DNA of 64,000 nucleotides from JAJKIV01 sp036741775 (GCA_036741775.1 DAINRQ010000019.1:1-64000), one strand, 5' to 3'. Positions 53,643 through 62,325 are shown, counted from the first letter of the stretch. Numbers and translations are program-made. Notes: generated from the letters alone by a model not told the origin.

Positions 53643-53658
53643 TGTGAATTTGTTCACA
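53643..53658. promoter_or_regulatory. CRP/FNR-like palindrome upstream of permease 3
   Basis: TGTGA-N6-TCACA, exact in both half sites, inside a larger 9-base-arm inverted repeat (53640-53648 with 53653-53661). It lies in the only sizeable gap (96 bases) of the efflux operon, 50 bases upstream of the third permease start. It fits a CRP-family operator; a weak terminator hairpin is the alternative. Confidence 0.5.
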
Positions 53659-53710
53659 AGGCGACGGCTCGATATCCTTCACGGCCGTTCGACCGAGCGA
53701 GCCGCTCACC

Positions 53711-54952
53711 ATGCGCTTTCTGGACGTTCTCGCGATTGCCCTTGGGCAGATCCGGGCGAACAAGCTTCGCTCGTTCTTCACCCTGCTCGGCATCATCGTG
53801 TCCGTTGCGTTCCTCGTCGCCGTGGTCGCGGTCATCCAGGGAATGAACGCGTACGTGAGCGAGAACATCGCCGGCGCCGTCGTCGGCGCGAACGCGTTTC
53901 AGGTGCGCCGCACGCCGCTTCAACTCGCGCCGATAAGCGACTCCGAGATGGATCGCATCCGGCGTCGCCCGCGCATCACGACACGCGATGCCGCGGCCGT
54001 CGCCGCTGCCCTTCCCGACGCCGAAGCCGTGAGCATCCAATCGGGGTGGCCCACGCCACAAGCTGACGTCGTCTGGCGCGAGAGAACACTCGGCGATGTC
54101 CCGATCTTCGGCATCACGCCGGACTACCAAGTGGTGCAGGACTATCGGATCGCCGAGGGGCGCGCGTTGACCGAGATCGACGTGCTGCAGCGCCAGCCTG
54201 TAATCGTCATCGGTGCGGAGGTCGCCGAGCGCCTGTTCGAGCAGGTGCAGGCGGTCGGCCGTGATGTCCGCATTCTCGGTGATCGGTTCACCATTGTCGG
54301 AGTCGTCGAGCCCAAGGGGCGCGTGCTCGGGCAGTCGTTCGACACGTTCGTGCTCATGCCGCTCTCGCGCTTCGAGATGCTCTACGGGCGCCGGAACACC
54401 TCCACGATCTCGGTGAAGATGGCGGAGGCGGCGCAGGTCGCACCCGCCATGGCCCGCGCCGAGGAAGCCATGCGCATTGCGCGCGGCCTGCGACCTAACG
54501 AGGAGAACGACTTTTCCATCGAAACGGCCGACGCGCTCGTGGCGTTCTGGAAAACGTTGACCCGCGTCCTGTTCAGCGTCATCCCGGCCGTCGTCGCGAT
54601 CGGCATCGTCGTTGGCGGGATCGTCATCATGAACATCATGCTCATGGCGGTGAACGAACGGACGCGCGAGATCGGCATCCGGAAAGCGGTCGGTGCGACG
54701 CGCGGCGACATCAGTCGCCAGTTCTTCGTCGAGACGATTGCCCTGTCGACTCTGGGTGGAGCGATCGGCGTGCTCGGCGGCTGGGCGTTCGCGACCCTCA
54801 TCGCGTTCGCCTCACCGCTCCCGGCGCGAGTCAGCTCCTGGTCGGTGATCGTCGCGCTCGCGCTCGGGGGAACGGTCGGCGTCATGTTCGGCGTCTACCC
54901 TGCCCGTCGCGCGGCTCGGCTGGACCCGATCACCGCACTGCGCGCCGAGTAG
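53711..54952 (+). CDS. MacB-type ABC permease, third of four
   Basis: A 413-residue permease of the same type as the first (N-terminus MRFLDVLAIALGQIRANKLRSFFTLLGIIVSVAFLVAVVAVIQG; ending YPARRAARLDPITALRAE). It restarts after a gap containing a palindromic operator-like site, so it may have its own promoter. The sequence shares SFFTLLG and MNIMLMAVNERTREIGIRKAVGATRGDI with permease 1, and these two are likely a paralogous A-type pair. One 7-of-8 octamer at 54492. Confidence 0.9.
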   Translation: MRFLDVLAIALGQIRANKLRSFFTLLGIIVSVAFLVAVVAVIQGMNAYVSENIAGAVVGANAFQVRRTPLQLAPISDSEMDRIRRRPRITTRDAAAVAAALPDAEAVSIQSGWPTPQADVVWRERTLGDVPIFGITPDYQVVQDYRIAEGRALTEIDVLQRQPVIVIGAEVAERLFEQVQAVGRDVRILGDRFTIVGVVEPKGRVLGQSFDTFVLMPLSRFEMLYGRRNTSTISVKMAEAAQVAPAMARAEEAMRIARGLRPNEENDFSIETADALVAFWKTLTRVLFSVIPAVVAIGIVVGGIVIMNIMLMAVNERTREIGIRKAVGATRGDISRQFFVETIALSTLGGAIGVLGGWAFATLIAFASPLPARVSSWSVIVALALGGTVGVMFGVYPARRAARLDPITALRAE

Positions 54953-54969
54953 CGGAGAATGACGCGGAC

Positions 54970-56214
54970 ATGAGACTCGGCGACCAGCTCCGCGAGAACG
55001 TCGGCATCGCGTTCGACGCGCTCCGCACGAGCAAGCTTCGGTCGGCGCTGACGATCCTCGGCGTCGTCATCGGCGTGTCCACGGTCATGTCCATGGCCGC
55101 GATCGTTCGCGGCATCCAGCGGCAGATCGTTCGCACCATCGAGATCGCGGGGCCCACGACGTTCTACGTCGTGAAGGTCTACTCGCAGTCACCCCTCAAC
55201 CCGGACGCACTGCCGAAGTGGGTCCGCATTCGCCCCGATCTGTCGAAGCGCGAAGCCGATCGGATCGCGGAGCTGCCCGAGATCTCGTACGGCGCCATCT
55301 GGGCGCAGATCGCGGCGCGCCTCGAGTACAAGGGGCAACGGAGCCAGCCGACGCAGGTCTTCGGCGCCGACGATCGGTTCACCGAAATTCAGGGTGGGGA
55401 CCTCGCGGCTGGACGCTGGTTCACGCGTGCGGAGCTCGGGAGCGGCGCAGCGGTTGCGGTCGTCGAGGAGGACGCGGCGCGGCGCCTGTTCGGACGCGAG
55501 AACCCGCTCGGAAAGACCATCCGGCTCGGCGGACGGCCCGTCGAAGTGATCGGGCTCTACATCTCCCCCGAGAACATCTTCGCGCCGCAGGGCGCGGCGA
55601 CGGGCGCCATCGTGCCATACCTGCTGCTCGATAGGCAGTTCACCATCGACAAGACGAGCAGTCAGTACATCGCGGTCAAACCGCGCACCGGCGTGACGGT
55701 CGAGGAGGCACAGGAAGCGGTGACAGTCCTGATGCGCGAGCTGCGACACCTTCGCCCCGCTGACCGAAACACGTTCGACATGATCACACAGGATCAGATC
55801 CTCGACATCTTCGAGAAGCTGACGGGCGCGTTCTTCCTCGTGATGATCGTCCTGTCGTCGGTAGCGCTGATGGTCGGTGGCATTGGCGTCATGGCGATCA
55901 TGATGGTGTCGGTCACCGACCGAACGCGGGAGATCGGGGTTCGCAAGGCGCTCGGAGCCACGCGCAGCGACATCATGTTGCAGTTCCTGATCGAGGCCGC
56001 GACGCTTACCGGGATCGGCGGCGCGATCGGCATTGCGATCGGTCTCGGTATGGGCGGTCTCGTCACGCGCCTCATGAACGTGGACGCCGCGCCTCCGCTC
56101 ACGCTCACCATTGTCGCGGTCACGGTGTCAGTGGGCATCGGGGTCATCTTCGGGCTGCTGCCCGCACAGCGCGCCGCCCGGCTCGATCCGGTGGAAGCGC
56201 TGAGATACGAGTAG
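54970..56214 (+). CDS. MacB-type ABC permease, fourth of four
   Basis: A 414-residue permease matching the second one (MRLGDQLRENVGIAFDALRTSKLRSALTILGVVIGVSTV; ending ARLDPVEALRYE). It completes an A-B-A-B order of permease genes. It lies 17 bases after permease 3 and 12 bases before bshB1. No further ATPase follows, so the pair presumably uses the upstream ATPase or one encoded elsewhere. Confidence 0.9.
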   Translation: MRLGDQLRENVGIAFDALRTSKLRSALTILGVVIGVSTVMSMAAIVRGIQRQIVRTIEIAGPTTFYVVKVYSQSPLNPDALPKWVRIRPDLSKREADRIAELPEISYGAIWAQIAARLEYKGQRSQPTQVFGADDRFTEIQGGDLAAGRWFTRAELGSGAAVAVVEEDAARRLFGRENPLGKTIRLGGRPVEVIGLYISPENIFAPQGAATGAIVPYLLLDRQFTIDKTSSQYIAVKPRTGVTVEEAQEAVTVLMRELRHLRPADRNTFDMITQDQILDIFEKLTGAFFLVMIVLSSVALMVGGIGVMAIMMVSVTDRTREIGVRKALGATRSDIMLQFLIEAATLTGIGGAIGIAIGLGMGGLVTRLMNVDAAPPLTLTIVAVTVSVGIGVIFGLLPAQRAARLDPVEALRYE

Positions 56215-56226
56215 TAGCTTCCGCGA

Positions 56227-56955
56227 ATGTCCGACACGCAAGAGATTGCCGTACTCGCCATCGCGGCACACCGGGATGACGTGGAGTTGACGTGCGGCGG
56301 GACGCTCGCCAAGCTCGCCGCTCGCGGGCATCGCACGGGAATTCTCGACCTCACCGAAGGCGAGATGGGCACGCGCGGATCGGCGGCGCTGCGCGCGCAG
56401 GAAGCGGAACGCGCCGCGGCGGTGCTCGGGGTGGCGGTGCGCGAGAACCTGGGCCTTCCCGACGCCGGCATCGTCAATACGCCTGAGACACGACGGGCGA
56501 TCGTCCGCGTGCTCCGTCGGCTTCGCCCGGGTATCGTCATCGCGCCGGCGCAACAGGGGCGGCATCCCGACCACCGTACCTCCTCGGAGCTCATTCGCGA
56601 CGCCTGCTTCTTATCGGGACTCGCGAAGATCGAGCCCGACCTGCCGAAGCACCGGCCGCGTAAGGTTCTCCACTGCCTGTCGTACCGCGAGGATTACACG
56701 CGACCGACGTTCGTCGTGGACATCTCGGCGGAGTTCGACAAGAAGCTCGAGGCCATCCGCTGCTACGGCTCGCAGTTCGACGGCGTGACACAAGCCGGCG
56801 AGGTGTACCCGAACGGCGACCCGCTGTACGAGATCGTGCGCCACCAGGCGGCGCACTACGGCTCTCTCATCCGCACGCGGTACGGAGAACCGTATTTCAC
56901 CACCGAGACGATGCGCGTTGACGACATCACCGCGCTGGAGGTATCGACGTTTTGA
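56227..56955 (+). CDS. bshB1: bacillithiol biosynthesis deacetylase
   Basis: A 242-residue zinc deacetylase of the BshB1/LmbE fold that removes acetyl from GlcNAc-malate in bacillithiol synthesis. Zinc ligands are His15 and Asp18 of AAHRDDVE and His116 of RHPDH; the typical AHPDD here reads AHRDD. The segment LDLTEGEMGTRGS and FSTF-like tail are typical of BshB1 rather than general LmbE proteins. Stop overlaps the TTG of kynA (TTGA). bshA and bshC are not in the window. Confidence 0.88.
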   Translation: MSDTQEIAVLAIAAHRDDVELTCGGTLAKLAARGHRTGILDLTEGEMGTRGSAALRAQEAERAAAVLGVAVRENLGLPDAGIVNTPETRRAIVRVLRRLRPGIVIAPAQQGRHPDHRTSSELIRDACFLSGLAKIEPDLPKHRPRKVLHCLSYREDYTRPTFVVDISAEFDKKLEAIRCYGSQFDGVTQAGEVYPNGDPLYEIVRHQAAHYGSLIRTRYGEPYFTTETMRVDDITALEVSTF

Positions 56956-57734
56956 CCGCTTCAACCGATTCGAACGCGCCGGTGTCTTACGGATCCTACC
57001 TGGCGCTCGACGAGCTGCTCTCGCTGCAGCGCCGGCGGGCCGTGCCTGAGCACCCGGACGAGCTACTGTTCATCGTCGTGCATCAGGCGAGCGAGCTGTG
57101 GTTCAAGTGCATGCTGCACGAGGTGGATCATCTCGTCGACGCGATGGAACGTGGCGAGGTGATGTACGCCGTGCTTGCGGTTCGGCGGCTGAACGCGCTC
57201 GTGCAGATCGTCGCCGCGCAGCTTACGGCGCTCGAGACGCTCCCACCGCAGCACTTCGCGCAGTTCCGTGGATATCTGGGCAGCTCGAGCGGGTCGCAGA
57301 GCGCCCAGTTTCGCGCGCTCGAGGCGGCGTCGGGGACGCGCGACCAGCACTTCATGCACGTGATTCAGGAGCACGGCGAAATTCCACCGGCCGTGCAACG
57401 CGCGCTCGAGCGTCCGACGCTGGAGCAGCTGTTCGAGCGACTTGTCGAGCATGCGGGTGCGACGCTCGAGTCGCTGTATACGGGGCCCGCTCCGACCCCG
57501 CTCTTCCTGCTCGCCGAAGGGTTGCTGGAATACGACTCCGGGTTCGCGCGCTGGCGGTTCCTGCACGTGCAGCTCGTCGAGCGGATCATTGGGCCGGACA
57601 CCGGCGGCACCGGCGGGACGTTAGGCGCCAAATACCTGCAGCGTACGGTCTCGCAGCGCTTCCTTCCGCGGCTCTGGGCGGTCCGGGCGAAGTTCTTTGG
57701 GGGGCCGCGCGCCGGCGAGCCGGCCGCACGGTGA
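56952..57734 (+). CDS. kynA: tryptophan 2,3-dioxygenase
   Basis: A 260-residue heme dioxygenase that opens the indole ring of tryptophan to N-formylkynurenine. The active-site His44 lies in VVHQASELWFKCMLHE and the heme-ligand His205 in RWRFLHVQLVERIIG; the C-terminal loop GGTGGTLGAKYLQRTV binds substrate. The N-terminus is shorter than in the longest family members. It starts with TTG overlapping bshB1 and its stop overlaps the GTG of kynB, so the three are co-translated. An octamer lies in the codons for Thr-Leu-Gly-Ala (57619-57626). Confidence 0.92.
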   Translation: MTASTDSNAPVSYGSYLALDELLSLQRRRAVPEHPDELLFIVVHQASELWFKCMLHEVDHLVDAMERGEVMYAVLAVRRLNALVQIVAAQLTALETLPPQHFAQFRGYLGSSSGSQSAQFRALEAASGTRDQHFMHVIQEHGEIPPAVQRALERPTLEQLFERLVEHAGATLESLYTGPAPTPLFLLAEGLLEYDSGFARWRFLHVQLVERIIGPDTGGTGGTLGAKYLQRTVSQRFLPRLWAVRAKFFGGPRAGEPAAR

Positions 57735-58357
57735 TCCGCGACATCAGCGTTGCGCTGCGCGAAGGGACGCCCGAGTGGCCGGGGGACACGCCGTTCGCCT
57801 GTCGGTGGGCGTCGCAAATCTCCAAGGGCGAGAGTGTGAATGTCTCGGCCGTGATCGGGAGCCCGCACGTCGGGACGCATGCTGACGCGCCGCTTCACGT
57901 GCGAGATGGCTGGCCCGGCTCTCACGAGCTACCGCTCGACGCATTCCTCGGCGCTGCCGCAGTCGTCGACGTCAGCACGCTGTCAGGTGTGATCGAGACC
58001 GACGCGCTGGCGTTCGATCCGGCGCTGCAGGGACAGCGCTTGCTGCTGCGAACCGGGCGCTCGATTGCGAGCGGGCAGTTTCCGGCGGAGTGGCCCACGC
58101 TCAGCGAGGCGTGCGTCCGCGACCTGCTCGGCAGAGGGCTCCGCCTGCTCGGCGTCGACGCGCCATCAGTGGACCCGCGCGACAGCAAGACGCTTCCGGT
58201 GCATCACATGCTGTTTTCCGGGAACGCGTACATCCTCGAGAATCTCGATCTGCGCCGCGTGCCACAGGGCTCGTACGAGCTGATCGCGCTTCCACAGAAG
58301 CTGATGGCGCTCGACGCCGCGCCGGTGCGCGCGGTGCTGCGCGACACCAAGAGCTGA
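57731..58357 (+). CDS. kynB: kynurenine formamidase
   Basis: A 208-residue cyclase-family metallohydrolase that converts N-formylkynurenine to kynurenine. The metal site HVGTHADAPLHV is intact, with YPG-like WPGDTPF and DSKTLPVHHMLFSGNAYILENL near the C-terminus. GTG start overlaps the kynA stop. Together with kynA it gives the first two steps of tryptophan degradation; kynureninase (kynU) is not in the window. Confidence 0.92.
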   Translation: MIRDISVALREGTPEWPGDTPFACRWASQISKGESVNVSAVIGSPHVGTHADAPLHVRDGWPGSHELPLDAFLGAAAVVDVSTLSGVIETDALAFDPALQGQRLLLRTGRSIASGQFPAEWPTLSEACVRDLLGRGLRLLGVDAPSVDPRDSKTLPVHHMLFSGNAYILENLDLRRVPQGSYELIALPQKLMALDAAPVRAVLRDTKS

Positions 58358-58365
58358 CCGCGCTG

Positions 58366-59328
58366 GTGCCGCCGACGAGCGACTTCGCGATTCGCGCCGA
58401 GGGGCTCACGCGCGACTTCGGGGCCGTGCGCGCGCTCGACTCGCTCACGCTCGACGTCCCGAAAGGCATCGTGTTCGGCTTTCTCGGGCCTAACGGCGCG
58501 GGCAAAACGACGGCGATTCGCGCATTTCTCGGGCTCATTGACCCCACCGCCGGGCGCGCGGAAGTGCTCGGCTTCGACACCAAGCGCGACGGGACTGCGA
58601 TTCGCACGCGATGTGGCGCTCTCCTCGAGCACCCGGGGCTCTATGAGCGGCTCAGTGCCGCGGACAATCTCGAGTTCTACGCGCGCGCCTGGCACGCGCC
58701 ACGTCGCCAGCGCAGTGAGCGTATTCGCGAGCTGCTGACGCGCTTTGGCCTCTGGGACCGACGCGACGACATGGTGGGCACGTGGAGCCGCGGGATGAAG
58801 CAGAAGCTCGCCGTTGCCCGTGCCGTCCTGCATCGGCCCGAGCTGGTATTCCTCGACGAGCCGACGTCCGGGCTCGATCCTGTCTCGACGGTCGGGTTGC
58901 GCGAGGATCTGAGCGCGCTCGCCGCACAGGAAGGCGTGACGGTCTTTCTCACCACGCACAACCTGGCCGAGGCGGAGCGGCTCTGCTCGCAGGTGGGCGT
59001 GATTCGAGGCGGGCGCCTGCTCGCTGTCGGGAGCCCCGAATCGCTGCGCGCCCGACGCGACACGGGAGGCGTGGAGATCGTAACGCACGGCCTGCCTGAC
59101 GAGATCGTGGCGCTGCTGCGAGACCGTCCCGATGTGCGTTCCGTGAGCGCGGACAACGGGCGATTGACGCTGTCACTCGCGCCAGGGACGAGCACCGCGC
59201 CGATTGTCGCATTGCTCGTTCAGCACGATGTTGACGTCGAGGAAGTTCGCAAGGCACGCGCCACGCTCGAGGATGCGTTTCTCGAGCTCATGGGGTCCGA
59301 CGCCAACGCGAACGGAGGGCGCCTGTGA
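58366..59328 (+). CDS. ABC-2 type transporter ATPase
   Basis: A 320-residue ABC ATPase of the DrrA/CcmA-like exporter class. Walker A is GPNGAGKTT, signature TWSRGMKQKLAVARA, Walker B LVFLDEPTSGLD and H-loop TTHN. An exact octamer (58488-58495) encodes Pro-Asn of the Walker A. The GTG at 58366 is the first possible start after kynB and gives a normal N-terminus (RAEGLTRDFGAVRALDSL). A C-terminal domain of about 90 residues is typical of this class. Its stop overlaps the permease gene (GTGA). Confidence 0.9.
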   Translation: MPPTSDFAIRAEGLTRDFGAVRALDSLTLDVPKGIVFGFLGPNGAGKTTAIRAFLGLIDPTAGRAEVLGFDTKRDGTAIRTRCGALLEHPGLYERLSAADNLEFYARAWHAPRRQRSERIRELLTRFGLWDRRDDMVGTWSRGMKQKLAVARAVLHRPELVFLDEPTSGLDPVSTVGLREDLSALAAQEGVTVFLTTHNLAEAERLCSQVGVIRGGRLLAVGSPESLRARRDTGGVEIVTHGLPDEIVALLRDRPDVRSVSADNGRLTLSLAPGTSTAPIVALLVQHDVDVEEVRKARATLEDAFLELMGSDANANGGRL

Positions 59329-60062
59329 TTCGCGACATCTGGACGGTGGTGTGGAAGGAGTGGCGGGAGTTCCGCGATCAGCTCCTGTCGCTGCGGCGTG
59401 GCGGGCTCTCGGCGCTCATTCTCGCGCTCATCCTTGGCGTGGTGGCGCCGGTGCAGCTCGGACCCGAATGGGTACAGTCGAAGATCATCGTGGCGTACTG
59501 GCCGTTCCTCGCCGCGACAATGGTATCGTCGCTCATCGCCGATTCGGTTGCGGGAGAGCGGGAGCGTCACACGCTCGAGACGCTGCTCGCGAGCCGACTC
59601 TCCGACTCCGCCATCGTCATCGGCAAGATCATCGCCGCGGTGCTCTACGGTCTCGGGTTCGCGGTGGCGAATCTCGTCCTCGGGCTGATCGCTGTGAACA
59701 TTGCGCATCCGGAGAGCGCGCCGATCCTGTTCGGCGCTCAGCGCCTCGCCGCGACCATCGTCCTCACGATCCTCGCATCGCTGCTCATGGCGGGGATCGG
59801 GGTGTTCATCTCGCTGCGGGCATCGACGGTCAAGCAGGCGCAGCAGGCCTTTGGGATCGCGATCATCGTGCTGACGATGGGTCCGCTGCTCGCGTTCAAT
59901 GCGCTTTCGCCGGAGATGCGGTTTCGGTTGGCAACGCGCGTGGGCGCCCTCGGTGAAACGAGGGTCGAGGCGTACGCGGTTGCGATCCTGACGGTGCTCT
60001 CCGTCATCGTGATCGGGGGCGCGCTGGCGAGGTTCCGGCGGGGAAAGCTCGTTCTCGACTGA
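59325..60062 (+). CDS. ABC-2 type transporter permease
   Basis: A 245-residue membrane protein with about six helices. The N-terminus WTVVWKEWREFRDQLLS is the typical cytoplasmic amphipathic helix of ABC-2 permeases, and SLIADSVAGERERHTLETLLASRLSDSAIVIGK is the family signature loop. It pairs with the overlapping ATPase gene upstream to form an exporter; substrate unknown. Confidence 0.88.
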   Translation: MIRDIWTVVWKEWREFRDQLLSLRRGGLSALILALILGVVAPVQLGPEWVQSKIIVAYWPFLAATMVSSLIADSVAGERERHTLETLLASRLSDSAIVIGKIIAAVLYGLGFAVANLVLGLIAVNIAHPESAPILFGAQRLAATIVLTILASLLMAGIGVFISLRASTVKQAQQAFGIAIIVLTMGPLLAFNALSPEMRFRLATRVGALGETRVEAYAVAILTVLSVIVIGGALARFRRGKLVLD

Positions 60063-60076
60063 ACCGGTCGGGGAGG

Positions 60077-60898
60077 TCACGGTACGACCCTTCGGTCGAC
60101 GAGAGTGGCTACACCGGTTTGCTCGTCGTAACGCACCTCGTGTCGCGTCCACCGGACGCATTCCGCCCGACAATCTCCCGTGCCCACGTCGATCTCGAAC
60201 AACCAGGTCGTTCCAGAGCGGCGCGCGCGGTAATGATTGCCCGTTCGTGGTCCTATGTCCTGCGCTGGTTCTGCCACGATGACACCCGGCAGGACTCTGT
60301 ACTGCGCGAGAGCCGCTGGCAGGTGCATTGCTCGCTGGAACTCCAGACGCACGCGGTACCACATCTGCGTCGTGTCGGTTCCTCCGAGGCCTCGCAGTTC
60401 CAGGTGCGTCGGCCGCGCTGCCAGCCCTGCGTTCAGGGTGTCGAGCTGCGCAACACCCGTTCGACCATTGTCCAATTCCCACGTCCGCCAGTGAGTGCGG
60501 CGTAAACGCCCTGCGACACGCCTAACGGCAGCAGCCGTTGGGCGATCGACAACGAGATCCGCGGCCCAGAACTGGCCCTCCGCGGGAGCTGTCGCGAGTG
60601 TGGGGAATTGAGCCCGGACACCGCGCAAGGCCGACGCCGCCCGCGCGACCTCTGCGCTATCGAGGAACGGCCGCGCGTCGGCACCCTGTAGGGCCACCGC
60701 GGCTTCGCCAAACGCGTCAAGCGATGCCCGCGATCGCGCCTGGTGCGCATCGAAAGGTTGCGAACAGGCAGTGACAGGTCGTAGAACGTCAAGCAGTGCG
60801 GCAGCGAAGACGCAGCGCAAAAAGGGCCGCCGTAGCGGGAGCAGTTCGATCACGAGACTAGCGCTCCGGATAGGGCCTCGTAGCCGGTCGGTTCGCAT
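60077..60898 (-). CDS. secreted or lipidated protein of unknown function
   Basis: A protein of 273 residues (start uncertain: ATGs at 60898 and 60922; longer frames mirror the opposite-strand desulfurase gene). A hydrophobic stretch FLRCVFAAALLDVLRPVTAC near residue 30-50 ends in a possible lipobox cysteine. The mature part has helices around ARSRASLDAFGEAAVALQGADARPF, then strand-rich segments WYRVRLEFQRAMHLPAALAQYRVLPGVIVAEP and WLFEIDVGTGDCRAECVRWTRHEVRYDEQ. No known motif; convergent with the ABC-2 permease gene, 14 bases away. Confidence 0.55.
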   Translation of the reverse strand: MRTDRLRGPIRSASLVIELLPLRRPFLRCVFAAALLDVLRPVTACSQPFDAHQARSRASLDAFGEAAVALQGADARPFLDSAEVARAASALRGVRAQFPTLATAPAEGQFWAADLVVDRPTAAAVRRVAGRLRRTHWRTWELDNGRTGVAQLDTLNAGLAARPTHLELRGLGGTDTTQMWYRVRLEFQRAMHLPAALAQYRVLPGVIVAEPAQDIGPRTGNHYRARRSGTTWLFEIDVGTGDCRAECVRWTRHEVRYDEQTGVATLVDRRVVP

Positions 60899-61126
60899 GC
60901 AGGCTAAACAACAACGCCGCATACCGCGAGACTGCGCCGTTGACGCCGCTCGGCTTCCCACCGTCGTCCTCAGGAGATTCGTGACCATCGCACGCTCGCG
61001 CGGGTTGCGAACAACATCGGTATAGTTCCGGCCGCCCGCTGAGTGTATGGCGAAGCCACCTGCGTTCTTCAGCCGAGTTGGCCCTCTCGAGGTCCGCTCA
61101 AGGTGGAGCGATTTCCGCCCGGCGGT

Positions 61127-61154
61127 TTGCTGCGGTATCGTGAACGGATATATT
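61127..61154 (+). promoter_or_regulatory. promoter for cysteine desulfurase, near-leaderless
   Basis: TTGCTG (61127-61132) and TATATT (61149-61154) are 16 bases apart. The -10 ends five bases before the ATG at 61160, so transcription would start at or next to the start codon. No Shine-Dalgarno is present, which agrees with a leaderless message. Confidence 0.55.
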
Positions 61155-61159
61155 GACTT

Positions 61160-62323
61160 ATGCCACAGCCCGTCTATCTCGACCACGCGGCAACCACCCC
61201 CGTTCGCCGCGAGGTTTTCGAGGCTATGGAGCCCTTCTACGGCCCACGCTTCGGAAATCCGTCGAGTGTCCACCGATGGGGGCGTGAGGCGCGCGCCTCG
61301 CTCGACGAGGCGCGTGAGCGCCTTGCGCGCTGTATCGGGGCCCAGCCGGACGAGGTCTGCTTCACCTCTGGCGGAACCGAAGCAGATAACCTCGCCGTGC
61401 TCGGGCCCCTCCGATCGCAGCGTGCGAAGGGTCGGAACGTCATTGCGGCAACGCCTATCGAGCACAAGGCCGTCCTGGCCACCGTGCACTACGCGGCGCG
61501 TGACGGCGTGACGGAGCGCATGCTCCCCGTCACCTCGGACGGTGTGATCGACATGGACGCAGCCGCCGACCTGATCGACGACAGCATCGCCGTGTGCACG
61601 GTGATGTGGGTGAACAACGAGACCGGCGCCATTCAGCCCATTCCCGAAGTGGCGGAGCGCGTGAAGGCGCGTGGCGGCGTTATGCACACGGACGCCGTGC
61701 AGGCGTTCGGCAAGATCGACATCGACCTCCGGACGCTACCGGTCGATCTGCTCACGGTCTCGGGGCACAAGATCGGCGCGCCCAAGGGGATCGGCGCGAT
61801 CTTCATTCGTCGCGGCACCAAGATCGATCCGCTCTTTCACGGCGGCGCGCAGGATCGTGGACGCAGGCCGGGGACTGAAAACGTCGCCGCGGCGGTGGGG
61901 CTCGCTCGCGCGGCGGAGCTCGCGGTCCAGGAGCGCGAGGCTGAATGCCAGCGCTTGGGTGCGCTCCGCGACGAGCTCGAGGCCGGGCTGGTGGCGAAGA
62001 TCCCCGACGCGGTGGTGCATGCGCGCGGAGCGCCGCGGGCCCCGCACATCCTCAACATCTCCGTGCCTGGCACGGACAGCGAGTCGCTGCTCATGGCGCT
62101 CGATCTCGCTGGGGTCGCGGCGTCGTCGGGATCCGCGTGTCAGAGCGGGAGCGTAACGCCGTCACACGTGCTCAAGGCCATGGGCGTACGCCCGGAGCTG
62201 GCCGTCGCCGCCGTGCGCATGAGTCTCGGCTCGCTGACTACGCCGGAGTCCGTCGCGCGCGTGGTCGAGCTCTTTCCCGCGCTCATCGCGAAGGCGCGCC
62301 GGCTCTCGGGAGTCGCGAGCTGA
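61160..62323 (+). CDS. cysteine desulfurase (NifS/IscS type)
   Basis: A 387-residue PLP enzyme releasing sulfur from cysteine. PLP Lys204 is in VSGHKIGAPKG, the substrate-binding NNETG motif is at 152-156, and the persulfide cysteine is Cys327 in SSGSACQSG with the long mobile loop of group I enzymes. It is followed, two bases after its stop, by mnmA, so it most likely donates sulfur for tRNA 2-thiouridine; a role in Fe-S assembly is also possible. Confidence 0.93.
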   Translation: MPQPVYLDHAATTPVRREVFEAMEPFYGPRFGNPSSVHRWGREARASLDEARERLARCIGAQPDEVCFTSGGTEADNLAVLGPLRSQRAKGRNVIAATPIEHKAVLATVHYAARDGVTERMLPVTSDGVIDMDAAADLIDDSIAVCTVMWVNNETGAIQPIPEVAERVKARGGVMHTDAVQAFGKIDIDLRTLPVDLLTVSGHKIGAPKGIGAIFIRRGTKIDPLFHGGAQDRGRRPGTENVAAAVGLARAAELAVQEREAECQRLGALRDELEAGLVAKIPDAVVHARGAPRAPHILNISVPGTDSESLLMALDLAGVAASSGSACQSGSVTPSHVLKAMGVRPELAVAAVRMSLGSLTTPESVARVVELFPALIAKARRLSGVAS

Positions 62324-62325
62324 CG

